Source: Diploptera punctata
Lineage: Eukaryota > Arthropoda > Insecta > Blattodea > Blaberidae
Assembly: GCA_030220185.1 (NCBI GenBank)
Contig: JASPKZ010000426.1
Coordinates: 1 to 64,000 of the forward strand
Reading direction: 5' to 3'
DNA: 64,000 nucleotides
Shown piece by piece: positions 1 through 10,370 of the stretch. Position numbers and translations under genes: made by a program. Position 1 is the first letter of the stretch; each line of letters begins with the position of its first letter. The notes under the pieces are model-generated. The model saw only the letters and a list, made by a program, of their open reading frames with translations, was not told the origin of the DNA and made no database searches.

Positions 1-245
1 CGTTACCTTTTAAATGTGTCTAAATACTTAAAAAAAAAAACCCAATATAATTTTGCAAAAGCATTTTTGTAAGATTTTTGAATAGTTCAACCTAATTTTA
101 ATAATATAATTGGTAATTTAAAATTTATGGAGGGGCGGCATCTAGCATAAGATTTTATTCTGTGTACGATTTGTAGGAGCGAGGATGGTAATTGAATGTG
201 GTGCTAAGGACTCCGACGCAAAGCGAATTGTTTATAACACGGCTG
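1..245. repeat. diverged dispersed repeat, copy 1 (related to 6,466-6,690)
   Basis: The first ~245 bases align by eye with 6,466-6,690. Shared landmarks in the same order include CGTTA-CTTTTAA, CATTTTTGTAA, ATCTAGCAT, AGCGAGGATG and TTAATTGA-ATGTGGTG. Both copies are non-coding. The second copy lies inside the large LTR element, so this one may be internal sequence of a related element, but no boundary is visible. Confidence 0.5.
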
Positions 246-424
246 AAAAGGGCTTTTTAAAAAACCCTTTGTCGGTCGGAGGGGGAGGGTTGTAAAAAAT
301 AGGATACAAAAGTCTAGATATTTTAAATTAATTACTTAAATAGTCTTAATATTATAGGAATAAAACCCCATATTTAGGAAATATTAGTTTTGGTTTGGAA
401 ATCTGATTCATGTAGTAACAATAT

Positions 425-618
425 AAAGCCAGAGGGAAAACGCACAGTTGCGAGACCAAGAATGAGGTGGGAGAACAACATAAACTATGATTTGAGGGAA
501 GTAGATTATGCAGGGAATGATTGGAAAGCATTAGCTCAGGATAGGGATGTATTGAGAGTTTATGACCGCGCAGCCATGAACCTACGGGTTCGATAGTGCC
601 AGTGAGTAAGTAAGTAGC
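425..618 (+). pseudogene. 3' end of an RTE-like LINE (5'-truncated)
   Basis: The reading frame gives KPEGKR, VARPRMRWENNINYDLREV, NDWKALAQD and AMNLRVR, then a stop. This is the C-terminal tail of the endonuclease-reverse transcriptase encoded by the full-length copy at 38,455-41,709. After the stop come the same short 3' UTR (GTGCCAGTGAG) and a TAAG-type tail. Only about 55 codons remain, so this is a 5'-truncated insertion with no reverse transcriptase domain. The sequence before 425 is unrelated. Identity with the other two copies at 37.4 and 38.5 kb is visible directly; the clade name is from general knowledge. Confidence 0.8.
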
Positions 619-1289
619 AACAATATACAGTTAGGAATTTGGTCCTGGAAACATCCAGAACAAAAATGTAGCCTTAGGCTGACAAAGTTGAGGTTGCACA
701 TTAATTTGGAATGTGAAAGCAGAGGAAAACAGAAACATTCCCACATTCCAAAGCTACAGTCAGAAGAAAGTACCGTTACGACATAGCACTTCTATGCTTA
801 GAGAGGGTGAGAGAGAGGACAAAAGTGAGTTGAATACAAAGCCTCAGGATAGATTTTACAGTTAGGGCTTCAGATGGAGACATAAAAGGTGGTCAGGGGA
901 TGAACTTACTGTCTATGGAAGCATAGAGCTGCTGGAGGTAATTCTGCAATATGTTATTCTTAATAGGATTTTGGGGGTTCTGAAAGGAACCAAAAATGAG
1001 TACAATACTAGATCTTATAGCTTGTGGATAGGAACCAATTGAAGTAGAATGAAGAAATAGATAAAGTTACGAATATGATACGAGTAAGTCAGGTCATGTG
1101 GAAGAGTGTTTCAAACTAGTACAGAATAATACTCTCTTGTTCTCGAACCAAAGATTAGGTAATAAAATAAGTTAGGCTAGTTTAATTATCTGAAATTATA
1201 TATAAATTTGTTACTTATAGTTTTAACATAGAATATTACAGCTGTTTAATTATTCATTTAATTATATCAACTAACCTCAAATAACAAAG
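619..1289. other. no gene seen; unassigned AT-rich sequence
   Basis: No frame is long or shows a known motif. I see nothing beyond short A/T runs and a short GAGAGA stretch near 807. Confidence 0.5.
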
Positions 1290-1412
1290 TCATCAGACTT
1301 ACCGCTCGGCTAGCTCCAAATCCGTAGGTAAATCACACACAATCTTACCGTGACAAGTAATCCATGTTCCAAAGGTACTTTAAGCCCTAAGAAAGTCTTA
1401 AATTCGTAATAA
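1290..1412 (+). repeat. diverged LTR 3' end, related to the LTRs at 1,845 and 14,609
   Basis: The blocks CGCTCGGCTAG, CCAAAGGT, TTTA(A)GCCCTAAGAAA and TTCGTAATA occur in the same order and spacing as in the last ~110 bases of the two LTRs of the large element. The segment ends exactly where LINE coding sequence begins (1,413). It looks like the 3' end of an older member of the same LTR family. A start with TGTTACG was not found upstream, so it is probably truncated. Confidence 0.55.
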
Positions 1413-1844
1413 TTATAGATAATGTAATAGATTTTAAACCAATTACTGATAGAAATAGTACTGATAAAGTAAAGACTAAGCATAAATTTTATAATGTGAC
1501 ATTTGTTTCAGTTCATGCTCCAACTCAAGACAAAGATGATGATAATAAGAAATAATTTTATAATGTATTAGAAAAAGTAGTTAACATTATATCAAAGTAT
1601 GATATGACTATTATTTTAGGGGATTTTAATACCAAAATTGGCAATTAATGTTGGAAAATATAGATTAAGTGATGAGACTAATACGAATGGCAGCAGACTT
1701 GTGGATTTCTGTAAGAGTAACAATTTGGCAGTAGAGGGCACTTGGTTTGAACACAAAGATATACATAAGATAACCTAGCGTTCACCTGAGAATGAAGAAA
1801 TTAATTAAGTAGATCACATTTGGGTGGAAAGAAGACATTGTAGT
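1413..1844 (+). pseudogene. RTE-like LINE, endonuclease part (5' piece of split element)
   Basis: One frame, broken by stops, gives VTFVSVHAPTQDKDDDNKK, ISKYDMTIILGDFNTKIGN, NGSRLVDFCKSNNLAVEGTWF and VDHIWVERRHCS. These are the late motifs of the apurinic-type endonuclease of non-LTR retrotransposons (GDFN and the xDHI block). The start is truncated within the endonuclease. The frame runs into the TSD GTAGT and resumes at 15,317 after the LTR element, reading on as NELDTRCVRGTNIDSNH. Several in-frame stops show it is dead. The continuation lies 13.5 kb downstream. Confidence 0.85.
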
Positions 1845-2558
1845 TGTTACGAATACATAGAGTATTTTACATAGATATTTAATTATTCCATGGATTATTT
1901 TAATTATTCCAAATAAAAACGGCTGTTGAAATAAAGCAATTAGACATATTATAGTTCAGGACAAAAGTTTGATTATGGCAGGACAAAGATTGCAAGGCTA
2001 ACTGTAAAATCTCTGCATTTAGACTAATGGAATGTTTAGTACAATTAGTGTAGCTGTAGGTCAGAAACTTAGTATATAACTCTTGAAAAATAGGGGACTC
2101 GTGTCTGTCTGTTGAAGCAGTATCTTGATGGTTAAGTCTACAAACCATTTTTTATAAATAAAATTTATGAAACATCTAGAAAGGGAATCAAATATCTTAA
2201 ATATTTTAATACTATATTTCAAAGTGTAGAGATATTAGATAATTATTAAAATGTAAATTAGGGTAGATTTATAAACCCCCAATATCCCTCTCTCAAAACT
2301 CAAGAAAGTTCGAATGTAGATTTTCTTAATATAAGCTTAGATTAGTTATTTAGGGTTAGAATAACTAGGGTTATTGTAATCATTATAGTTACAGATATAA
2401 AATAATTAAAATCAAGAATCCATTAATTCATGTTGAAAAACACGTATGACTTTATAACTAATACATGCACATACTAACGCTCGGCTAGGACCTAATGCTA
2501 CCAAAAATCCAAGTCCCAAAGGTCCATTTAGCCCTAAGAAAACCAACAGTTCGTAATA
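1845..2558 (+). repeat. 5' LTR
   Basis: It begins TGTTACG and ends TTCGTAATA. A TATATAA box lies at 2,073-2,079 and an AATAAA signal at 2,157-2,162, matching the U3-R layout of an LTR; the paired signals recur in the 3' LTR. Next comes TTGGTGAGCAGTCGG, where the primer-binding site should be; I could not assign the tRNA. Confidence 0.85.
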
Positions 2559-2797
2559 TTGGTGAGCAGTCGGTGGTATGTCGAATAAATAATATTTTAT
2601 TATTTTCCTACCGTAGGGAAACTAAACCCTTGCAAGCTTTATTGGACCGTTAGAATACAGTAAATATTAATGTTTTGAGATACGTACATTGTAAGCGAAA
2701 ATCAGCAGTATAAGATTTATGTAGAACAGTAGGGAATTTATTAATTAATAGTAATTAAATAAACTAAGAAAGATATTCATATTCAATTGATATTTAA
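2559..2797. other. start of LTR-element interior, possible primer-binding site
   Basis: The sequence starting at 2,560, TGGTGAGCAGTCGGTGG, follows the 5' LTR and begins with TGG, as primer-binding sites do. The rest is AT-rich and has no coding signal. Confidence 0.4.
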
Positions 2798-2799
2798 AT

Positions 2800-2837
<38 letters not shown>

Positions 2838-3385
2838 CAGAGAGAGACAGAGAGTGACAGAGAGAGACAGAGAGAGATGGAGAGAGAGAGAATATAGGAA
2901 GGAAAAGAAAGAAAGAGAGAGAGAAGACAGAGAAGAAAGAGAGAGACAAGAGGAGAGAAAGAGGGAGAGAGAGAAGATAGAGAAGAGAGAACAATACTCA
3001 CAGACCAACAGAGAGATAAATAGCTCGCTCCCTCCTCTCTTTCTCGCCCGCGCGCCGCGCCCGCTGCGCTCTCTCTCGCCCTCGCTCTCCTCTTCTCTTC
3101 CCTCCTCTCTCTCACCCCTCTCTCCTGCTCTCTCTCCCCCTTCTCTCTCCTCTCTCGCTCGCTCTCTGTCTCTCGCTAGCTATCTATATCTCTCTGCCCT
3201 CTCTCTCTCTCTCTCTCCGCTCCTATCTCTCTCTCTCTCGCTCTCTCTCCCTCCCTATCTCTCTCTCTCTCTCGCTCTCTCCTCTCCGCTCATCTCTCTC
3301 TCTCTCTCCGTCTCTCTCTCTCTCTCTCTCTCGCTCTCTCTCTCTCTACGCTGTCCTCTCTGCTCTCTCTCTATTTCTTTTTTTT
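2798..3385. repeat. GA-rich then CT-rich low-complexity block
   Basis: About 200 bases of (GA)n with CAGA interruptions (2,798-3,000) are followed, after a GC-rich turn near 3,030-3,060, by ~330 bases of (CT)n (3,065-3,385). The two halves can pair with each other. Long R/S/E and L/S reading frames here are artefacts of composition. Confidence 0.9.
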
Positions 3386-4460
3386 TCCTTTTCGTCTATG
3401 CTTATACAGGTGTAATTGAGCAACCATATTTTTTCTTGTTGTTACATCTATGCATGGTAGATTATATATGTACATTTTTCTGCTCGATAAATATTTGTGG
3501 TAGAAGTGATTAGGAATAGAAAGATACTCCATTAAAAATTGGCAAAAACTCATACTGAACATGGCCCTACATAACGGGATATGTCTACGTAGTGAATCAA
3601 TTTATGTTGCTTGAGGTGGCAGATAGAATACGGGATGTCCACGTATTTGGATGCGCAATATAATCATCAGAAATCTATGTTGGAAATATTAACACACCAA
3701 ATATAGTATTATAATTATGGATATCGGTTGTGCTATATAACATGGTTGGAAATTGTAGAGTTTCGAATCCGCGATGTCATATTCATACGTGAAATAGTTG
3801 ACTCATGGCAAACAACGGACATGACGCCATACTTGAATGGGGTACGAGTCGTTTCCCTATGGAGTGTCAGTTTCCACAGCATGATGTTGGACGTAGTGGT
3901 TAGACGTACTGGAATTTGGGTAATTACTTGGTGGTTAAATATTTTCATAGAACATGAAATAACTAATTATCGATAACGTTTCGGATTATTAAAAATTAAT
4001 TTAAGGCACCTTTCGGACGTACCAACATGACAATTAAATAAAGCGAAATATTAGAAAACGTTGGAAATACATAGGTAGGGGTTAATGTCCAGACATTTTC
4101 TTGCGAATAGATCGTTTCTCTGCAAACGTTGGAAAAATAAAATTGTCGTGCGCAAACGCTGAGTTAGGAATTGTGTGTCACTATTTGTCAAGTTGGCAAT
4201 GCAAAATGTCAAGTCGAAATCATACCGACTTCGTTTAAATAAGTGCAAAATTACGGTTAGCGTAAATATATATATATATTTATAATATCTATATATATTT
4301 ATAATATCTATATATACAAGCGTTACTGCTATAAAGTAAATATTCTCTTTAATAATTTGCTTAACTGTTATGTTAGCCGCTAGATGGCAGTTGGAAGAAA
4401 TTTCCGCTACCTCTTGTGTGAATTGAGAATACTACATGTATAAGAAAATTGTATGTTTGT
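3386..4460. other. no gene seen; interior of LTR element
   Basis: Unassigned sequence with a TATATA patch at 4,266-4,315. Short frames at 3,728-3,976 on both strands match nothing I know. Confidence 0.5.
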
Positions 4461-4465
4461 CTTGG

Positions 4466-4543
4466 AATTCTTGGGTAGCTCAGTTGGTTAGAGCGCTAAA
4501 GGTACAGACTTTAGAGACTCGAGTTCAAATCCCGACTCAAGCA
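4466..4543 (+). ncRNA. tRNA-like sequence (pseudo-tRNA or SINE head)
   Basis: The sequence folds as a tRNA: a 7-bp acceptor with a mismatch at 1-72, D arm GCTC/GAGC, T loop TTCAAAT with an imperfect stem, and discriminator A. A- and B-box promoters (TAGCTCAGTTGG, GAGTTCAAATC) are present and a T-run follows. The anticodon loop reads GTACAGA, i.e. anticodon ACA, which is unexpected for a standard insect tRNA. The mismatched acceptor and a following (AT)n tract suggest a pseudogene or SINE remnant. Confidence 0.45.
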
Positions 4544-4560
4544 TTCTTTTTTCTTTTCAT

Positions 4561-4562
<2 letters not shown>

Positions 4563-4606
<44 letters not shown>
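4563..4606. repeat. (AT)n microsatellite
   Basis: An uninterrupted AT dinucleotide run of over 40 bases just after the tRNA-like sequence. Confidence 0.95.
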
Positions 4607-4609
<3 letters not shown>

Positions 4610-4619
4610 TTGCAGTGTA

Positions 4620-5165
4620 AGTAGTCGAGTATTGTCGAGTAGATTTAGGCGAAAGGAGTCTCGGGTTCGAACCCATGGTGAATAGCTTTGCAAGATGGCG
4701 ACTGGAGTGAAGGTTGGGAGTTTTGACGATACATAAAAATAGAATTTTCACTATCACCGCAAACTTCATTATTCTACGATACCTAAAAAGGGGAGTACCT
4801 AAATTTTTATTTTAACAAATGCATTAACACAAATTCATTGCTAGCAGGAATGTTGAATTATGTCGGGAGAATATTTAGCTTGAAATGTGTCCGTGTGCTA
4901 GGCTCTCTAACGGTTTATCAACTTAGGTCGGGTGATTGATAATGACGTGGAAAATTTCCACAACTAGAATGAGGGATTTAGACTTCAAATAAATCGCCCA
5001 ATAACCCTAAAACTATACATTTTACCGTACATACAGATCAAATATCCAAAATCTTAAAGAGTTATAAAAAAATGAAAATAGATTGATCTAGCAACACGCG
5101 TAATGTGTTGATTAGGATGTTTTCGCTAGAAGTCTAGGATTCGAACCCAGGGATAATGACTTCAG
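4620..5165 (+). repeat. two degenerate tRNA-like modules
   Basis: At 4,620-4,680 and 5,095-5,160 two related segments each end in a B-box-like motif (GGGTTCGAACCC and GGATTCGAACCC) after a common GTCGAGTAG/GTTGATTAG block. They look like decayed tRNA-derived SINE heads. The sequence between them is unassigned. Confidence 0.4.
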
Positions 5166-6465
5166 TATTTCAGTGAGGCTAAACTTCTTTTATAGATTAA
5201 ATACTGACTTAAAATATAAAAGTTGCTTATAGAACTAGCTTTCTTTTCAAAATAAATAATTAACTTAGAATATAACTTTGCTTTCAAGGGAGTTTATTTC
5301 AAAATATAACTTAAAATAAGGTAGTCTTAATTACACTTGGAGGGAAAACTGTTATACGGGAACGTGCACAGTAGCAGATATAGATCGCATAACGGTGTAA
5401 TGGAGATAGTTTATAGAGTCTGAAAATTTTCCACAACTTGGTGAAAGGAATGACGGCTGATGTTTCATTCTAGGACGCATATTTCTCACGTAACATCCTT
5501 ATAACTTACGTATTAATTACGTTTCAACTATCTATAGTGTTTCGTACTGTTTTAACAACAAAAAAGTTTAGGAACATATTCATAATTACCCTAAAATGTG
5601 CTGGTATATAACCGAAAAATTGCAAATCTTAAATTTTTTAACTACAGACCGAATCCAAATTTAACATTGAAAAATAAAATTAGGATTCAGGGAATTGAGT
5701 TTATAAGAGTTATTCCCGATAATAACGTGTACTGATTTCCAGAATCAACCATAATGACTTATTTAATCTGGCAAGGTAATGCAGAATAGTGGTTTATATT
5801 TAAGCAGGCATTAAACTAACTTATAATTCCAGATCAGTCAAACTCATGAATATTTTAATCAGTTATAGTAATAAAAAGAAAATCCAGTAAGCTTAATAAT
5901 AAGCCTGAATAGGCCATCCCTTGAAAATACATACATAAAGATAAATATTCTATAATTTAACTATCGTAATTGTAATAGGAAAGTATATCATAAGCAGTAA
6001 CATGCCTATAAATGCTAAAGGAAATATAGGAGCGCGAGAGTCATAAGCATTTTTTTAAAATTAGGAAACTTAAATATTCTTTTTTATAAGTGCGGCGATA
6101 ATTACATCTATTTATTAATATGAATAAATCTCACTTTATAAGGAAAGAATAAAAATATTATCCGCAAAAAAGATAAATACATGTTGTTTTCTATTAATCC
6201 TAACCCCAAGTGATATAATACAATATAACCAGTGATTTGTTAGTTCCTGTTGTGATTAATAAGTCCTCTTGTGTTTTTTATTATTTTACATAACATTTTT
6301 TTTGGAATATTTTGAATTTTCAACCGACTTTATAACCTACTTAGGACCTTTAAGTAATTATTTAAACACCCATATTGTGAATGGTGATTTGCTCGTTTCT
6401 CCAGAGAGTATTTTACTTAGTGGAGAGTGGTTGAATTAAGTCGAGAGTATCTAGGTAAATTTTAG
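5166..6465. other. no gene seen; AT-rich interior of LTR element
   Basis: No frame above ~60 codons and no recognisable motif. Confidence 0.5.
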
Positions 6466-6690
6466 GCGTTATCTTTTAATGCGTCTACATACATAAATAA
6501 TGTAATTGTGGCAGCATTTTTGTAAAATTGTAAACTGTTCCGATAAATTTTATAATATTATTGGATCATTTTAATTTCATAGTGAGGTGAGCCTATCTAG
6601 CATTAGTACTTTTTGGCATATTATTGTAGTAAGCGAGGATGTTAATTGAGATGTGGTGATAATGTCTGGCGCCGGCGCACTGAAGTACCA
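6466..6690. repeat. diverged dispersed repeat, copy 2
   Basis: Counterpart of 1-245; see that entry for the shared landmarks. Non-coding. Confidence 0.5.
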
Positions 6691-7905
6691 TAGGACTTTG
6701 GAAATATTTCGTGTCATGTTAAGTGCAGTTTCCGTATATTTAAAAAAAGGTGAAGTAAATCTAGTGGTTTAACTTAATCAGAATAAGTTATATCATTATA
6801 AATTAATAACTTTCATTATATATTCCAGATAAAGGAAATATTTAGGGAATGAGAACATCTGGGAAGTTAAAACTCGATAAATGGACCACCTTAATAATAA
6901 ATAACCAATAAATAATGATAACATTAAAATAATAAATAACAACCTCACAAAAAATAAGCTAATAATCTGTGGATTTAAACTAAATAGTTTAAAAGCAAAC
7001 ATTACCAATGGATTAGGGAACCATGTAGTAGGACTGTCAAGTAATGGGAAACGGTAATTGAAGGTAACTGAGGGAAGGAGTAGATAACCTTAATTACTAC
7101 ATTAGATTAAACCCAAAGATTATGAGAGCCACAAGTAATTGTGACCAAACTACGATTAATCTTAACAAAACTAAATAAAATAATACTAAATTAAATAATA
7201 TTAATCATTAAATAATTAATAAAAGTGCTGCTGGAGCATATAATGGAGCCTCAATTTCGAAGACAGGTCATGAGCTACTATCAGAATTCACAATTCGAAT
7301 TCAAGTGGCGAATGCATCCGGGTACGTTAGGATGGTAGACGAGCACCTCTGGCATCAAAGGTCATTACGCAACTAGAATTGTAATATATAGTTTGTGAAA
7401 TAAAATAGGATAACCGGGACTCAGTGAATAACCAACGGGCAATCTGAGCTATAAAATTAAAACATGATAAACTAACAGACATAATAATTATAATACTAAT
7501 AATGAATAAAACTAATTGCAATAACGTAATGATAAGCATAAAATGTTATATCGATACTTAAAGTAATGATTAAAAACATGAGAAACAATCAGATGAAGGA
7601 TGGTGGATAATGTTGAAATGAATAAAGGCTAAATTATAGTAATACTGTGATATCGGATAGGACTAGCAATGATCCTGATAGTAGAATTTGAATAATAATA
7701 ATACTAGAAGTGAACAAAACGAGAAGGGAGTGACAAACAAAAAAAACGACGAATATCCCCAAGTTGGGTAAGGAGAGGATGCTAGAGACTAGTTTATGAT
7801 ATCCCCGTGAGATTAATAGGATGTAACAAGAAAGATGAAACTATCATTAATAATGAAGACCCTAAAACTTAATAGTAATAAAAAATAATAAGCCACAAGA
7901 AACGT
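6691..7905. other. no gene seen; AT-rich interior of LTR element
   Basis: Rich in TAATAA-type words. Short minus-strand frames near 6,800-7,540 match nothing. Confidence 0.5.
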
Positions 7906-7907
7906 CA

Positions 7908-8093
<186 letters not shown>

Positions 8094-8986
8094 CCATCAG
8101 TAGTAATAATAAATATTAACAATCATAATAATAAAAATAAAATCAAATTACCAGTAATGATAATGCATATTGATAACAATAAATCATAGTAAATTAATAA
8201 ACAATAATAATAATGATAATAATGAAATTATAGCGAACTTCCAGTAATAAGAATTATGCTTATGAATAAAATGAATGATGACGGAAAACTATAATCTCAA
8301 TTTCGGTAAATAGGACTCTTGTAAGCACGTATGGATTTCTGGATAAGTAGTAGTTTCACGTGAAAATAACGTGAAACAATCCAATGATGGGACGTAGTAT
8401 GTTAAGCCCATAACGGAAAACGAATGATAGGTTCAAATAAACAGCAGTTATGCCACCCGGAGGATAGGATTTATTTTTAACACCACGAGAAATAAGGAGT
8501 GACAACAGTTACAGTTGAAGAAGGAAGGATATGCATTATCCAACATGGTTAAAAATTGTATTAGTAAAAGAGAACGGAAGAGGAGCATGTGAACTTAGGA
8601 GAAAATTATTAACTTTTTGAAACGCAATGAAGAATAGGACCAGCGTTGAAAGATTTTCCCAAAATTATCAAGTACCAAGCATGCAGAAATGATCGGAAAC
8701 AAATCAAATTATTCCCTTAGCAATATAGAAGATGGAGGTTAGGATACTTAACAAACAGTTGGGTGTCTTAATCGATCTAGTGGAAAATATTATTATAAAA
8801 ATTTGGGAAACCAAGGGCTACACTGAATATTTCTAATAAAAATTACACAACAATTATTATACTCGGCTGATCATGACACTCGCCTGAGATGCACATAGGA
8901 GGAAACAGAAAGAATCTACGGCTGGGATCTCTCCCTTTGTACACCTTGACAGCATATCAGTGGGGCTAGTGACCAGTGAGGAATAC
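8094..8986. other. no gene seen; AT-rich interior of LTR element
   Basis: AATAAT-rich sequence grading into ordinary AT-rich sequence; no coding signal. Confidence 0.5.
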
Positions 8987-8988
8987 AC

Positions 8989-9034
<46 letters not shown>
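8989..9034. repeat. (AC)n microsatellite
   Basis: An ACACAC run of ~45 bases. Confidence 0.95.
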
Positions 9035-9035
<1 letters not shown>

Positions 9036-9213
9036 GGATTTGGAACTTAGTTAGGTTAGTGAATGGGCACTAGATAGCTTAAGGCTCGCCAGACTTGGGA
9101 CCACAAATCACTCGGAACCACATCAAGATAAAAACGAGCGAATAGACTGCAACCTAGGTCAAATCTGGGCTAATTGATGTTAGGCAGAAATCACACAGAA
9201 ACATTAGTTGGTA

Positions 9214-9990
9214 CCCGGGATTAGGAAGTGAGGTGAGCAAGAAACGAACATAGTCTAGGAGAATAGGTTCCAATCCACTTCTCGACGCAGTAGTGTTCGG
9301 TGAAGCACGAACAGAGTTTCTAATGGACCCGAGGTAAGGAAGCGAGGTGGGCAAGAAACGAACCCCGTCGAGGAGAAAAGGATCCAATATGCTTTTCGAC
9401 GCACTACTTGTTCGTTGAGGTACATACAGGCTTTCTAATAGGAATATCGAAGAAAATTCTCAGGCAGCAGACTTAGAAAATTAAGATATAACAAGGGTAA
9501 CATACTACCTCGAGGCCTTGCCTGGCCTATACTAGAGCCACTGGGGGCTTCTTCCCTAAGGCGTGCCTGGGATATGCTAGAGCCCCTAGGGTAGAGGTGT
9601 GAACGGCGACCCTTAGGAAGAAACAGTGGACAGATGAGAGAGACAGAGGAGTAGTGAGGAGTTAGGGAGTGTGCAAGTTGGAAGGTGGGACACCCCCATA
9701 ATGATAGGATCTGGAGCCACAGACTTCCTCGGTGATCCAGGGGCACTGGCCATAGCACCTTGCCGGCTTGGCACCGGCGTTAAGGGCCATGGAACAACAG
9801 CAGATAGAGAGTAGGCATCGGAGAACGAGTATTGAACGAGAACACGGATTCTCGAGGAAATAAACTTTAGTCAAACACTCGGGTGATAAGAAGAAAGGTG
9901 AGCAAGATACGAACCCTGTCACGGGAAATCGGATCAAATCCACCCCCAATGACGCAACGGTGATTTGGTGAAGCCACCAGATTATTAAAG
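9214..9990. repeat. imperfect ~113-bp repeats in a GC-rich block (family 1)
   Basis: Units start near 9,214, 9,328 and 9,878. Each contains GTGAG-CAAGA-ACGAAC, a GGA-AA--GGAT-CAA stretch, TCGACGCA or GACGCAACGG, and GGTGAAGC-C. The first two are in tandem and the third is ~550 bp away. A smaller duplication lies between (GCCTGG-ATAT-CTAGAGCC near 9,520 and 9,575). No protein family is recognisable in the frames that cross them. Confidence 0.7.
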
Positions 9991-10027
9991 GAAAATTCTG
10001 AAGGAACAGAAATAGAGGGTGTCTCAG

Positions 10028-10370
10028 GTAGGGCCGGGCCATTGTCGACGGGAATGGAAACTGCTCGTCTCCCCCTCTGAGTCCGCAGCCCAGAGAAATC
10101 CGGGCCACCATTGTGGAAGTTGGGCTTCATACCCCGCCTTCAAGGTCGCAGCCCAGGCACTTCGCTGGCTCACCCGACACAATTATAGAGACAGGAATCG
10201 CGACTAGGGAGGCAGGCATGTCTAGGGCCACCGTCGACATGGATGGAAACGACGTATTCTCCTCCTCTGAGGCCGCTGCCCAGAAAAATCCGGGCCACCA
10301 TTTTGGGAAATGGGGTCCATTCCATGCCTTCGAGGCCGCAGCCCAGTCAGGGTTCTCAGGCCCCCCGAAA
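10028..10370. repeat. ~189-bp tandem duplication, GC-rich (family 2)
   Basis: Two units sit 189 bp apart, judged from GTCGAC at 10,044 and 10,233. Each carries GGAATGGAAAC/GGATGGAAAC, CCCCTCTGAG/CTCCTCTGAG, CGCAGCCCAGA, AATCCGGGCCACCATT and GCCTTC-AGG-CGCAGCCCAG. The block is far richer in G, C and CpG than its surroundings. Confidence 0.75.

Noticed and set aside
2745..3513. Long Ser/Leu- and Arg/Glu-rich ORFs (up to 219 codons)
   Set aside because: They are produced by the GA/CT microsatellite in every frame on both strands.
4466..4543. Functional tRNA gene
   Set aside because: Acceptor mismatch at 1-72, imperfect T stem and an unexpected ACA anticodon; kept only as tRNA-like.
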